From Nitrospirota bacterium (GTDB lineage: Bacteria; Nitrospirota; Leptospirillia; Leptospirillales; Leptospirillaceae): DNA of 64,000 nt. The notes under the pieces were generated by a model, which saw nothing but the letters and a program-made list of their open reading frames with translations, ran no database searches and was not told where the DNA came from. The DNA lies in assembly GCA_021810805.1 (NCBI GenBank), contig JAJZHW010000003.1, positions 62,001-126,000 of the forward strand, given 5' to 3'. Below, one piece after another: positions 52,913 to 64,000 of the stretch. The translations under genes and the position numbers were made by a program. Numbering within the stretch: position 1 is the stretch's first letter; every line of letters starts with the position of its first letter.

Positions 52913-54877
52913 TTGGCCAGGGAACACCCCCTTACAAACGGACGCCTTTTCGTCTCCTTCGACACCTCCGGGTCCATCCGGGAGCTCACCTACCCCCATG
53001 TGGGGAAAGAGAGCCATGTGGGAGGACGCATCTGCCGCATTGGCGTGGCCTCCGTGGCCGGATTCGAATGGGTTCGTCCCGAACATGTCGTCTCCCGGGA
53101 ATACGAGTCTCGGGCCCCGGTTGTACGCACCCGGATTGCACTGCACTCCCTGCCGGCCCTTTCCCTTCTTCTGACGGACTGGGTCGATATCAATGATGAC
53201 GTTCTCTATCGCCATCTCAGGGTTGAAAACTCCTCGGAACAGGAGATCCCTCTCCGAATCTTCTTTCACTTCGACATGGATATCGCCAACTCCGACATCG
53301 GGAATACCGCCTCCTACCTCCCGAGCCATGAGGCCATTCTCCATTACAAGGACCACTTCTACTTTCTGATGACGACCCTTGTGGGAGACAAACCCCGGAT
53401 CGACGGCTACGCCTGCGGCACCCGCCATGGCCATCGTGAGGGAACATGGCGGGATGCCGAAGATGGGGAGCTCGGGGGAAACCCCATTGCCCAGGGGTCG
53501 GTGGACTCCGTCTATGACATCTGGCTCACGGCTCCCCCAGGAGGAGTGATCGAACGAACATCGGTCCTTGTGGCGGGGACCTCCTACGGACGGGTCACCG
53601 ACCTTCTGACCCGGATCATGGCCTCCCCTCCCGCACTTTCGCTCGCGCGCGTCCGAAGCTTCTACGACTTTTGGCTTGATACCCCCGTGGTCTGTGCCAA
53701 CCGTTTGCCGGAAAGCTACCTCAAGCTGATGCGCCACAGCCTTTTCATTCTAAAAAATCACATGAGCGCCAATGGAGCGATCATTGCTGCCGTGGACTCC
53801 GACTCGCTCTCCCTTTCGCGAGACACCTACTCCTACCTTTGGCCCAGAGACGGCGCCATCATTGCCCACGCCCTCGACAAGGCGGGGTTTGGCGACCTCA
53901 CACGCCGTTTCTTCGGTCTCCTGCCCGACCTCCTCTCTCGGGAAGGATTTCTCCTGCACAAATACCATCCCTCCCTCTCCCCCGGCTCCTCCTGGCATCC
54001 CTCGGGAGTCCCGGGAACCCCGGAGTTCCCCATTCAGGAAGATGAAACAGCTTTGGCCATCTGGGCCTTCGAGCGGCATATCGAACGCTACCGGGATCTC
54101 GACTCCCTTTATAGCCTCTATCGCGCCTTTGTTTTGCCCTCCGCAAAATTTCTTGAGGGTTTCAGGAACCCGACGACGGCTTTGCCCCGTCCTTCCTATG
54201 ACTTGTGGGAGGAACGGGCGGGAATCTGGACCTACACGGTCGCCACAGTCATTGCCGGACTGCTCTCGGCCTCCCGCATGGCCCGACGCTTTGGGGATAG
54301 CGCCTTTGCCCAGGAGCTTGATAAGACGGCCCTCGCCATGAAAGACTCGCTTCTCGGACACCTCTTCGACGCCGACTCCCGAACGTTTTTGAGGGGACTC
54401 AAACTCGAGCCTGGCGGATCCTTCACCACAGACCCTGTTCCGGACTCAAGCCTGTCGGCCCTTTTCTGGCTGGACATCCTCTCTCCCCAGGATCCACGTC
54501 TGGCCCCCGCCATGGAGCACCTCTTCAGCCGGCTCACACTCCCCGAGGAGGGCGTCATCCGCTATGCGAACGATCCCTACTACCGGGAAGATCCGGCCCA
54601 CCCCGGAAATCCTTGGATTATTGCCACCCTTTGGAAGGCGCGCTGGTTGATCCGCACCATCCCCGACCCCCTTCACTCGGAAAAGGTCCGAACCCTGCTG
54701 GACTGGGTCGTGGAGAGAGCCGGACGCTCGGGGATGCTGGCCGAGCAGTATCACCCCAGGACACTGGAGACACGCTCAGCCTCCCCCCTCACATGGAGCC
54801 ATGCCGAATGGGTTCTCACCATGGTCGAGCTGTGCCAGTCCTCTCCCGAGAAACACCCCTGGGACGATGGACCGTGA
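52913..54877 (+). CDS. Glycoside hydrolase family 15 protein (glucoamylase-like)
   Basis: Cytoplasmic (no signal peptide) alpha-glucan or trehalose hydrolase-like enzyme of 654 residues. The N-terminal beta-sandwich opens with LTNGRLFVSFDTSGSIRELTYPHVGKESH. The (alpha/alpha)6 barrel has YLWPRDGAIIAHAL (about 307-320), FPIQEDETALAIWAFERH, LWEERAGIWTYTVA (proposed catalytic acid Glu near 432) and LTWSHAEWVL (proposed base near 631). The TTG at 52913 is preferred because AGGAG lies 10 bases upstream and the domain starts right after it. The natural substrate is not evident; glycogen turnover is one option. Confidence 0.87.
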   Translation: MAREHPLTNGRLFVSFDTSGSIRELTYPHVGKESHVGGRICRIGVASVAGFEWVRPEHVVSREYESRAPVVRTRIALHSLPALSLLLTDWVDINDDVLYRHLRVENSSEQEIPLRIFFHFDMDIANSDIGNTASYLPSHEAILHYKDHFYFLMTTLVGDKPRIDGYACGTRHGHREGTWRDAEDGELGGNPIAQGSVDSVYDIWLTAPPGGVIERTSVLVAGTSYGRVTDLLTRIMASPPALSLARVRSFYDFWLDTPVVCANRLPESYLKLMRHSLFILKNHMSANGAIIAAVDSDSLSLSRDTYSYLWPRDGAIIAHALDKAGFGDLTRRFFGLLPDLLSREGFLLHKYHPSLSPGSSWHPSGVPGTPEFPIQEDETALAIWAFERHIERYRDLDSLYSLYRAFVLPSAKFLEGFRNPTTALPRPSYDLWEERAGIWTYTVATVIAGLLSASRMARRFGDSAFAQELDKTALAMKDSLLGHLFDADSRTFLRGLKLEPGGSFTTDPVPDSSLSALFWLDILSPQDPRLAPAMEHLFSRLTLPEEGVIRYANDPYYREDPAHPGNPWIIATLWKARWLIRTIPDPLHSEKVRTLLDWVVERAGRSGMLAEQYHPRTLETRSASPLTWSHAEWVLTMVELCQSSPEKHPWDDGP

Positions 54878-55560
54878 AAGAAGAGACCCTCTCCCAGAAA
54901 AGAATCCGCCTCGAAAAAATCCTGACAGAGCTTGAAGCGACCATTCCGGCTCCCCGGATTGAGCTCGACTTCCGAAATCCCTTTGAACTTCTTGTCGCCA
55001 CGGTCCTCTCCGCCCAAACAACCGACAAGACGGTCAACGGCGTCACCCCGAAGCTCTTCGCGAGATTTCCCACACCTTCGTCGCTGGCAGAGGCCGATCT
55101 GGGAGAACTTGAGGCGATTCTTCGCCCGACGGGATTCTTTCGAAGGAAGGCCCAACATGTGAAGGAGCTGGCAGGGGCCCTCTCCTCCCGTTACCATGGG
55201 AGCGTCCCCCCCTTGATGGAGGAGCTGGTCACCCTTCCGGGTGTCGGGCGAAAGACGGCGAGCGTCGTCCTCTTCCATGGGTTTTCCCAGCCCGCGATCT
55301 TTGTCGACACCCATGTGGGCCGGGTCTCAAGGCGGTTGGGACTCACCGCCTCCGATGACCCGGAAAAGGTCGAACACGACCTCGGGCGCCTCCTCCCCCC
55401 CAAGGACTGGGGTGCCGCGGCCTCACGCCTTCTCCTTCATGGCCGGACAGTCTGCCTGGCACGCCGCCCCCTGTGTGCCCGATGTCCTTTGCCGACCCTC
55501 TGCCCCTCCTTCCCAACATTTGGCTCCGACGCCTTGCACAGGGAGGGCAAGGGGATATAA
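54874..55560 (+). CDS. nth: Endonuclease III
   Basis: DNA glycosylase/AP lyase removing oxidised pyrimidines. The 228 residues have the helix-hairpin-helix LPGVGRKTASVV with catalytic K127, the aspartate D145 in VDTHVGRVSRRLGL, and the [4Fe-4S] ligands C194, C201, C204, C210. The GTG at 54874 overlaps the GH15 stop by 4 bases (GTGA). A longer frame to 54613 lies wholly within the GH15 gene and is rejected. Confidence 0.94.
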   Translation: MKEETLSQKRIRLEKILTELEATIPAPRIELDFRNPFELLVATVLSAQTTDKTVNGVTPKLFARFPTPSSLAEADLGELEAILRPTGFFRRKAQHVKELAGALSSRYHGSVPPLMEELVTLPGVGRKTASVVLFHGFSQPAIFVDTHVGRVSRRLGLTASDDPEKVEHDLGRLLPPKDWGAAASRLLLHGRTVCLARRPLCARCPLPTLCPSFPTFGSDALHREGKGI

Positions 55561-55561
55561 T
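55534..55561 (+). promoter_or_regulatory. Promoter of the DUF2892 gene, inside the end of nth
   Basis: TTGCAC (55534-55539), 16-base spacer, TATAAT (55556-55561). Transcription from about 55568 would give a 99-base leader. Confidence 0.6.
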
Positions 55562-55586
55562 GGAAGAAGGAACGAGTCGGCAAGGC

Positions 55587-55636
55587 GCATCGGCCGAAGG
55601 GTAGTCTCGTCAACCAGGCAAGACTCCGGACGATGC
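55587..55636 (+). promoter_or_regulatory. Structured leader upstream of the DUF2892 gene, unidentified
   Basis: GCATCG (55587-55592) pairs with CGATGC (55631-55636). Inside it AGTCT (55603-55607) pairs with AGACT (55621-55625), leaving a 13-base loop and two internal loops. No known riboswitch class was recognised. It ends 30 bases before the start codon and AAAGGGGG follows. Confidence 0.4.
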
Positions 55637-55666
55637 TTCCTCTCCGGAGCAACAAAGGGGGAATCC

Positions 55667-55867
55667 ATGAAAGTCAACGAAGGAACCCTCGATCGGGTCA
55701 TCCGGGTTCTGCTGGGAATCGTGCTCATCTCCTTGGTCTATGTGGGACCAAAGACACCATGGGGATGGATCGGTCTTCTCCCGCTCGCAACGGGAATCTT
55801 TGGTTTTTGCGGCCTCTATGCCCTCCTGGGGATCAACACCTGCCCGATGAAACGGCACGACTCCTGA
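55667..55867 (+). CDS. DUF2892 (YgaP transmembrane type) membrane protein
   Basis: Small inner-membrane protein of 66 residues: VNEGTLDRVIRVLLGIVLI, then two hydrophobic helices joined by GPKTPWGWIGLLPLATGIFGFCGLYALLGINTCPMK. This is the membrane part found in YgaP rhodanese proteins and in many stand-alone DUF2892 proteins. The two Cys (C48 and C58 approximately) are conserved in the family. AAAGGGGG precedes the ATG. Function unknown; a link to sulfur transfer is only by analogy. Confidence 0.85.
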   Translation: MKVNEGTLDRVIRVLLGIVLISLVYVGPKTPWGWIGLLPLATGIFGFCGLYALLGINTCPMKRHDS

Positions 55868-56039
55868 ACCCTTGACAAGACTTTTCTCCGGACTGTGGCG
55901 GGAAGGGCCATCACGCCCACCACAGCCCTCGTGGCACTCTCCGGACCTTCCGAGACAGAATCATCACATCTCTCTGCGATCAAACATTATTTTCAAGAAC
56001 AAACCCTCAAGAACTCCAGCATTGACATGACCGGATTCC
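55868..56039 (+). other. Non-coding stretch before the lepA promoter
   Basis: Part of a 418-base space between the DUF2892 gene and lepA. No open frame with a ribosome binding site, known RNA or clear terminator was seen here. The following part, 56069-56285, would be the roughly 210-base 5' leader of lepA and also shows no recognised element. Confidence 0.5.
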
Positions 56040-56068
56040 TTGAACCCGTGGCAGGGCTCTGGTAAGAT
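56040..56068 (+). promoter_or_regulatory. Promoter of the lepA-lepB operon
   Basis: TTGAAC (56040-56045), 17-base spacer, TAAGAT (56063-56068). It lies 217 bases before the lepA ATG, so the transcript would have a long leader. Confidence 0.6.
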
Positions 56069-56285
56069 ATTTCGGGCATTATGGAGTTCCTGACCGTTCT
56101 GTCTTGAGCCCTGCCCTCCCGGATTCCGGCGGTCCCCCGTCTTCTCCGGACCTTCACCACTTCCGAACCGGCTATAAACCCGCCTGATCACAGATCAGAT
56201 CATGGCCCGGACCAGTCTAGACCCGGAAGGTGCTTCGGGGAAGAGCCCCGTTGCCCTCCCGACATTTCAGGTCCGGGCATAAGGA

Positions 56286-58115
56286 ATGTTCTTCTTGGAC
56301 TATCCGATCGAACGCATACGCAATTTCTGCATCATTGCCCATATCGACCACGGGAAGTCGACCCTGGCGGACCGTCTTCTCGACCTCACGGGAGCCGTCA
56401 CCAAGCGGGAGTCCCGGGAGCAGATCCTCGATGCCATGGATCTTGAGCGGGAGCGTGGAATTACCATCAAGGCCCATAATGTGCGACTCAATTACCGGGC
56501 CAAGGACGGTCAGGACTACCTGCTGAACCTCATCGACACCCCCGGCCATGTCGACTTCACCTACGAGGTCTCCCGCTCCCTGGCCGCCTGCGAAGGGGCA
56601 CTCCTCGTCGTGGATGCCTCCCAGGGGGTCGAGGCGCAGACCATCGCCAACGCCTATCTCGCCCTCGAAAACGATGTCCACATGATCCCCGTCATCAACA
56701 AGATCGACCTCCCCGGCGCGGACATTGCCCGAGCCAAGGAGCAGATCGAGGATGCGGTGGGTCTCGATGCCGAAGAGGCCATCCTGATTTCCGCCAAGGA
56801 AGGGATCGGGATCACCGATGTCCTTGAGGCCATCGTCACCCGGGTGCCCCATCCGTCGGGAGATCGTGCCGCTCCCCTTCGGGCGCTCCTCTTTGACTCC
56901 TGGTTCGACGCTTACCTCGGAGCGGTCATTCTCGTACGCGTCTTCGATGGAGAAATCCGCCCCGGCAAATCCATCCGTCTCCTCTCTACGGGAAAGGATC
57001 ACCCGGTCCTGTCGGTGGGGGCATTCACCCCGAAACGGGTCGATCTTCCTTCCCTTTCCGCGGGGGAGGTGGGCTTTGTTGTCACCGGGATCAAGTCGGT
57101 GCGGGAGACCCCCATCGGGGATACCTTGGCCGATGCCGGCAACACCCAGGTCACCCCCTACCCGGGCTTTCAGGAGACCAAGCCCATGGTCTTCTGCGGA
57201 CTCTTTCCCACCGACAGCGACCAGTATGAGGACCTCAAGGAGGCTCTCGACAAGCTTCGCATGAACGATGCCTCCTTCACCTTCGAGATGGAGAGCTCTC
57301 TCGCTCTGGGATTTGGATTTCGCTGCGGATTTCTGGGACTTCTGCACATGGAAATCGTCCAGGAGCGTCTGGAGCGGGAATTCTCCCTCTCGCTCATCAG
57401 CACAGCCCCGACCGTTGTCTACCAGGTCCGCCTGACCAGCGGGGAGGAGGTGACGGTGGTGAATCCCGCCGATCTCCCCCCCGTCACCCAGATCGACACC
57501 ATCTTCGAGCCCTTCATCCTAGGATCCCTCTATATGCCCACAGAGTATCTCGGGCCAGTCATGACTCTCTGCCAGGAACGGCGAGGAATCCAGCGCGAGC
57601 TCCGCTATCTTGACTCCCGACGGGTCCAGGTCCAGTACGAACTGCCGCTCAACGAGGTGGTGCTCGACTTCTACGATCGTCTCAAGAGCCTCTCCAAGGG
57701 ATACGCCTCCTTTGACTATGAATGGCTCGACACCCGGCCGGCCGAACTCGAAAAGGTCGATGTCCTCGTCTCGGGAGAGCGGGTCGACGCCCTCTCCTTT
57801 ATTGTTCACAAGGACCGGGCCTATGCGCGGGGACGTCTCCTTGTGGAAAAGCTCAAGGAGGTGATACCCCGCCAGATGTTCGAGGTGGCGATCCAGGCAG
57901 CCATCGGCTCTCGCATCATCGCCCGGGAGACCATCGGAGCCATGAGAAAAAACGTCCTGGCCAAGTGCTACGGCGGAGACATCACGAGAAAGCGCAAGCT
58001 CCTCGAAAAACAGAAGGAAGGCAAGAAGCGGATGAAGCAGATCGGGCGAGTTGAGGTCCCACAGGAGGCATTCATGGCCGTTCTCCGGGTCTCGGAAGGG
58101 AGCCGGGAAAAGTGA
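56286..58115 (+). CDS. lepA: Elongation factor 4 (LepA)
   Basis: Ribosome-associated GTPase involved in translation under stress and 30S assembly. The 609 residues have the G motifs [17 protein letters not shown] and NKIDLPGAD, switch I with [10 protein letters not shown], and the LepA-specific C-terminal domain ([27 protein letters not shown]). Full length. AAGGA lies just before the ATG. Its TGA overlaps the lepB GTG by 4 bases, the classic lepA-lepB operon. Confidence 0.97.
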   Translation: MFFLDYPIERIRNFCIIAHIDHGKSTLADRLLDLTGAVTKRESREQILDAMDLERERGITIKAHNVRLNYRAKDGQDYLLNLIDTPGHVDFTYEVSRSLAACEGALLVVDASQGVEAQTIANAYLALENDVHMIPVINKIDLPGADIARAKEQIEDAVGLDAEEAILISAKEGIGITDVLEAIVTRVPHPSGDRAAPLRALLFDSWFDAYLGAVILVRVFDGEIRPGKSIRLLSTGKDHPVLSVGAFTPKRVDLPSLSAGEVGFVVTGIKSVRETPIGDTLADAGNTQVTPYPGFQETKPMVFCGLFPTDSDQYEDLKEALDKLRMNDASFTFEMESSLALGFGFRCGFLGLLHMEIVQERLEREFSLSLISTAPTVVYQVRLTSGEEVTVVNPADLPPVTQIDTIFEPFILGSLYMPTEYLGPVMTLCQERRGIQRELRYLDSRRVQVQYELPLNEVVLDFYDRLKSLSKGYASFDYEWLDTRPAELEKVDVLVSGERVDALSFIVHKDRAYARGRLLVEKLKEVIPRQMFEVAIQAAIGSRIIARETIGAMRKNVLAKCYGGDITRKRKLLEKQKEGKKRMKQIGRVEVPQEAFMAVLRVSEGSREK

Positions 58116-58756
58116 GCGAACCCGTGCTGTCCCCTCCCTCCCCGGGGGAGTCCGCCCCCAAGAAGAAGAGCCTGGTCCGGGAGCTGACCGAAGGGCTCCT
58201 CACCGCCTTTGTCATTGCCGCATTTCTCAAGCTCTTCGTCATCCAAGCCTTCCGGATCCCCTCGGGGTCGATGATCCCGACCCTTCTCGTGGGCGACCAG
58301 ATCCTCGTCTCGAAGCTCTCCTACGGGGTCAAGAACCCCTTTCACGATCGCTACCTCTTTCGGACGGGGCACCCCCACCGGGGGGATGTGGTGGTCTTCA
58401 AATGGCCCAAGGATGAGACCAAGGACTTCATCAAGCGGGTGATCGGAATCCCGGGAGACCGCATCCAGATTGTCAAGAAAAAGCTTTATGTCAACGGAGT
58501 GCTGCAAAGCGAACCCTACACCCAGTCCATCGATCCGGGAACGACAACCGAGATCCCCCGGGATAACTTTGAAACGGTGGTGCCCCCCCACTCCTATTTT
58601 GTCATGGGGGACAATCGCGACGACTCCTACGACTCCCGCTTTTGGGGCTTTGTCAAAAGCCGAAAGATCGTGGGACGGGCGATCCTGATTTACTGGTCGT
58701 GGAATAAGAACCAAGATTCGATCCGCATGTCCCGTCTCGGACGGATCATTCACTGA
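58112..58756 (+). CDS. lepB: Signal peptidase I
   Basis: Membrane-bound Ser/Lys protease removing signal peptides of Sec and Tat substrates. The 214 residues have a cytoplasmic N-terminus, one transmembrane helix (about 28-47), the nucleophile S53 in PSGSMIPTL, the general base K109 in [11 protein letters not shown], and box [18 protein letters not shown] start overlapping lepA. Confidence 0.96.
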   Translation: MSEPVLSPPSPGESAPKKKSLVRELTEGLLTAFVIAAFLKLFVIQAFRIPSGSMIPTLLVGDQILVSKLSYGVKNPFHDRYLFRTGHPHRGDVVVFKWPKDETKDFIKRVIGIPGDRIQIVKKKLYVNGVLQSEPYTQSIDPGTTTEIPRDNFETVVPPHSYFVMGDNRDDSYDSRFWGFVKSRKIVGRAILIYWSWNKNQDSIRMSRLGRIIH

Positions 58757-58791
58757 GTAGGCTCGAGCGGGCCAATGCACGGGAGGTTGCC

Positions 58792-59865
58792 ATGAATCCT
58801 TACGGGATGGGAGAGGTCCTTCTCTCCCGGCTCATCGAAACCATGGACCGTTTTTCCTCGGTCCGGATTCTGGTGGTGGGTGACGTCATGCTCGACCACT
58901 ACATCTGGGGCAAGGTCGACCGGGTCTCCCCGGAGGCTCCCGTTCCCGTTGTGGGGGTCACCGAGGACTCCTACCGACTCGGGGGGGCAGCGAACGTGGC
59001 CCACAACATCAGCCGACTCGGCGGGGGGGTCTCCATCCTCTCCGTGGCCGGCAACGACGATGAAGGACGTCGCCTCTCCCAGGAAATGCTCCGGACCGGC
59101 ATCGATACAGAGGGACTTCTCATCGAAGAGGGACGCCCCACCACAACAAAAAGTCGGGTCATGGCCCACAACCAGCAGCTCCTGCGGGTGGATCGCGAAG
59201 TCAAGACAATGATCTCCCCCGAGACATCCCGGCTGGCACTGGAGCTCTTTGAGGCCAGGATCGAAGGACTTCAGGGGGTCATCTTCTCAGACTACGCCAA
59301 GGGAATGCTCTCGCCCCCCATGGTTCAGGAGATGATCGCCCTCTCAAGGGACAAGGGCGTTCCGGTCTTTGTCGATCCCAAGATCGCCTCCATCGGCTTC
59401 TTTTCGGGAGCCACACTGCTCACCCCCAACCACCTCGAAGCCTCCCGGGCCTCCGGCATCGAGATCAACGATGAGGAGTCCCTCCTTCTGGCGGGACAGA
59501 CCCTCCTCGACCGAACCCGATCGGAGGCAGTCCTCATCACTCGAGGAGAGGCCGGCATGACCCTCTTCGAGGGGGGAGAGGCCCTCCACGCCTCCCATAT
59601 CCCTGCCGTGGCCCAGGACGTCTACGATGTCACGGGAGCGGGAGACACCGTCATGGCCACTCTGGCGCTGGCCCACGCGGCCGGGGCCTCCCTCCTCGAG
59701 TCGGCGGTTCTCTCCAACCTTGCCGCAGGAATCGTGGTGGGGATGGTGGGAACCTCCACCGTGACCCGGGACCAGCTGAGAGAGGTCCTCTCCTTTTCAA
59801 CGCTCTTTGACGCCCCCAGTGGCGTCTTCAAACCGGCGGGCTTTCGCCCCCGGGTTAGAGTTTAG
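58792..59865 (+). CDS. rfaE1: D-glycero-beta-D-manno-heptose-7-phosphate kinase
   Basis: PfkB-family sugar kinase phosphorylating heptose-7-phosphate at O-1 for LPS inner-core heptose. The 357 residues show GDVMLDHYIWGKVDRVSPEAPVPVV, GGAANVAHNI, SDYAKGML and the catalytic DVTGAGDTVMATLALA. The nucleotidyltransferase domain found in bifunctional HldE is absent. It heads the LPS-precursor operon, with GGGAGG before the ATG. Confidence 0.93.
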   Translation: MNPYGMGEVLLSRLIETMDRFSSVRILVVGDVMLDHYIWGKVDRVSPEAPVPVVGVTEDSYRLGGAANVAHNISRLGGGVSILSVAGNDDEGRRLSQEMLRTGIDTEGLLIEEGRPTTTKSRVMAHNQQLLRVDREVKTMISPETSRLALELFEARIEGLQGVIFSDYAKGMLSPPMVQEMIALSRDKGVPVFVDPKIASIGFFSGATLLTPNHLEASRASGIEINDEESLLLAGQTLLDRTRSEAVLITRGEAGMTLFEGGEALHASHIPAVAQDVYDVTGAGDTVMATLALAHAAGASLLESAVLSNLAAGIVVGMVGTSTVTRDQLREVLSFSTLFDAPSGVFKPAGFRPRVRV

Positions 59866-59873
59866 GAGGATTT

Positions 59874-60713
59874 GTGGCGGAGCTCGCGAATCATCCTTTT
59901 TTTGCGGCCTTTCCCGGGGCCCTTCCCCAAAGGGAGGTCGCTCCCGAAGATGAAAATCCGGAGGTGGCCGTCGTTATCCCTGCGCGAATGGGGTCGACCC
60001 GATTTCCTGGAAAGCCCCTGGCACTGGTGGCCGGAAAGCCCCTGATCATCCGGGTAGCCGAACTGGCAAAGCGCTCCGATGCGGTGGATCAGGTTCTGAT
60101 AGCCACCGACAGCCCCGAGATTCTCGCTGTTGCCGCGGAATATGGCATCAAGGCTGTGCCAACCTCTCCCTCGGCCCACTGCGGGACGGACCGGGTAGCC
60201 GAGGTTGCAAAAACACTGACCGCAGGAATCGTCGTCAACCTCCAGGCGGACGAACTTCTGGCCGATCCCCGCATGATCGACCAGACAGTCGCCCCCCTAC
60301 TGGCCGACGGACGGATCCCGATGTCGACCCTCCGGCGCCGCATCAACGCACCCGAGGACATCGCCAACCCCAATATCGTGAAGGTCGTTGCCAACCAGCG
60401 AAACCTGGCTCTCTATTTTTCAAGGAGCCCGATCCCCATGGACCGCGATGGATTGGCCCTTCTCCGCCCCGATATCACCTGGGACCAGCACCTGGGGATC
60501 TATGCCTTCCGGAAGGCCGCCCTTCTTGAATTTGCCCGACTTCCCGTCTCTGTGCTCGAGGAGACGGAAAAGCTCGAACAGCTCAGGGCTCTGGACTATG
60601 GTTTTGCCATCTATGTCGCCAGAACGGAATTTTCCTCCTGGCGGATTGACACCCCCGCAGACTTGGCAGCCATCCGCGATCTCCCCTCCGGAGGACTTCC
60701 CCCGTCACCCTGA
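59874..60713 (+). CDS. kdsB: 3-deoxy-manno-octulosonate cytidylyltransferase
   Basis: Activates Kdo with CTP to CMP-Kdo for lipid A-core synthesis. The 279 residues include VVIPARMGSTRFPGKPL, ATDSPEI, HCGTDRVAEVA, NLQADELL (usual NLQGDEP) and HLGIYAFRK. There are about 25 extra N-terminal residues before the domain. GTG start with AGGAGG about 8 bases upstream. Adjacent pyrG supplies CTP; kdsA and kdsD supply Kdo. Confidence 0.93.
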   Translation: MAELANHPFFAAFPGALPQREVAPEDENPEVAVVIPARMGSTRFPGKPLALVAGKPLIIRVAELAKRSDAVDQVLIATDSPEILAVAAEYGIKAVPTSPSAHCGTDRVAEVAKTLTAGIVVNLQADELLADPRMIDQTVAPLLADGRIPMSTLRRRINAPEDIANPNIVKVVANQRNLALYFSRSPIPMDRDGLALLRPDITWDQHLGIYAFRKAALLEFARLPVSVLEETEKLEQLRALDYGFAIYVARTEFSSWRIDTPADLAAIRDLPSGGLPPSP

Positions 60714-60777
60714 TCGGGCGGGAGCCCCGGAGAGGGCCGCACAACAAAAACGACGGCGCACAGAAGAAAGGAGATAG

Positions 60778-63346
<2,569 letters not shown>

Positions 63347-63350
<4 letters not shown>

Positions 63351-64000
63351 CGAGGGACTCTTCGGACGCGATCGCCAAGAGGCTCGATGTGGGGGCCCAG
63401 GTTCTGGAAGAGGAGAGCCAGGCGATACGGGACCTGATTCCCCGGCTAGATGCGGACTTTGCTGCGGCCGTGGGGGCCATTCTTGGCAACCCCGGAAAGC
63501 TCGCCGTAACCGGGATTGGAAAGTCCGGCCACATTGCCCGCAAGGTCTCGGCCACCTTTTCTTCGACCGGCACTCCAGCTTTTTTTCTTCATCCGGGAGA
63601 AGCCCTCCATGGTGACCTGGGCATGCTGGAATCCCGGGACATTCTCCTCGCCTTCTCCAAATCGGGGGAGACGGAAGAAATCCTGGCACTCCTGCCGCTT
63701 CTCGAACGAATGGAGGTCCCGGTCATTGCCATTTTGGGCAACAGAGACTCCACCATCGCCCAGAAGGCCACCTGGACCCTTTCGGCGGAGGTCTCCCATG
63801 AATCAGGACCTCTCGGCATCGCCCCCACATCAAGCACCACGGCCATGCTGGCCATGGGTGACGCCTTGGCAATGACGGTCCTTTCCGAGCGGGACTTTGG
63901 AATTCCTGACTTCGCCTCCCTTCACCCGGGTGGCTCCCTGGGACGCCGTTATTTTCTGCAGATCAGCGCCCTCATGCACTCGGGAGACCGTATTCCCCGG
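63347..64000 (+). CDS. kdsD: Arabinose-5-phosphate isomerase (partial, N-terminal 218 residues)
   Basis: Converts ribulose-5-phosphate to arabinose-5-phosphate for KdsA. The gene runs off the right edge of the window. The SIS domain is complete: VTGIGKSGHIARKVSATFSSTGTPAFFLHPGEALHGDLGM, FSKSGETEEILALL, APTSSTTAMLAMGDALA and HPGGSLGRR. The CBS pair expected in KdsD proteins would start near the window end and is not seen. GTG start overlapping the kdsA stop by 4 bases. Confidence 0.93.

Overview
The window reads as a contiguous chromosomal segment of a GC-rich Gram-negative bacterium. Kdo and heptose genes, LolA, TolC-type and beta-barrel outer-membrane proteins indicate an LPS-bearing outer membrane. 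RNase Y, YmdB and RNase J point away from typical Proteobacteria. Together with a nuo cluster, a tetraheme cytochrome, an Asr-like His/Lys-rich exported protein and a YggX-type iron protein, the gene set resembles acidophilic Nitrospirota such as Leptospirillum. The genus is an inference from gene content, not something the sequence proves. Nearly all DNA is coding. No insertion sequence, tRNA, rRNA, CRISPR array or prophage was seen.

Left part (1-25006, all minus strand). A complex I operon nuoA-B-C-D-E-F-G runs off the left edge and starts from a clear sigma70-type promoter at 6413-6441. Its NuoF has extra N- and C-terminal Fe-S domains, and three intercistronic gaps carry hairpins. Upstream lies a long housekeeping operon: rny, ymdB-like, xseA, xseB, ispA, dxs, tlyA, a sugar epimerase homologue, cutA, an M23 peptidase and secA. 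Beyond it is a cell-envelope and division cluster (tonB-like, lytic transglycosylase, coiled-coil protein, zapA), then a 6S RNA gene that was found from sequence similarity and its closing stem, then rarA.

Middle (25114-36745, plus strand). ksgA, rnj, ftsK, lolA, uvrA, a cation-diffusion-facilitator transporter and pdxA are tightly packed, several with 1-4 base overlaps. They are followed by a small outer-membrane barrel and an Asr-like His/Lys-rich secreted protein, each with its own terminator.

Efflux operon (36930-42654, minus strand). tetR, a tetraheme cytochrome c, emrA-like, emrB-like, tolC-like and rnhA overlap by 1-4 bases at every junction. They are driven by a near-consensus promoter whose start region is covered by a perfect 10+10 inverted repeat, a likely TetR operator. 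A multiheme cytochrome inside an MFS efflux operon is unusual.

Right part (42945-64000, mostly plus strand). A divergent MNIO/DUF692-family oxidase with an unassigned C-terminal region is translationally coupled to a small exported protein. Then come a soluble CZB-type chemoreceptor, CheZ, a LexA-like repressor that appears to lack its autocleavage dyad, a membrane protein and a SWIM-SNF2 helicase. A proline dehydrogenase, a four-Cys YggX-like protein (minus strand), a GH15 glucoamylase-like enzyme, nth, and a DUF2892 protein behind a structured leader follow. The window ends with lepA-lepB and an LPS-precursor operon: heptose kinase, kdsB, pyrG, kdsA and the start of kdsD.

The best candidates for undescribed biology are the MNIO/exported-protein pair, the cytochrome-containing efflux operon and the LexA-like protein without catalytic residues.
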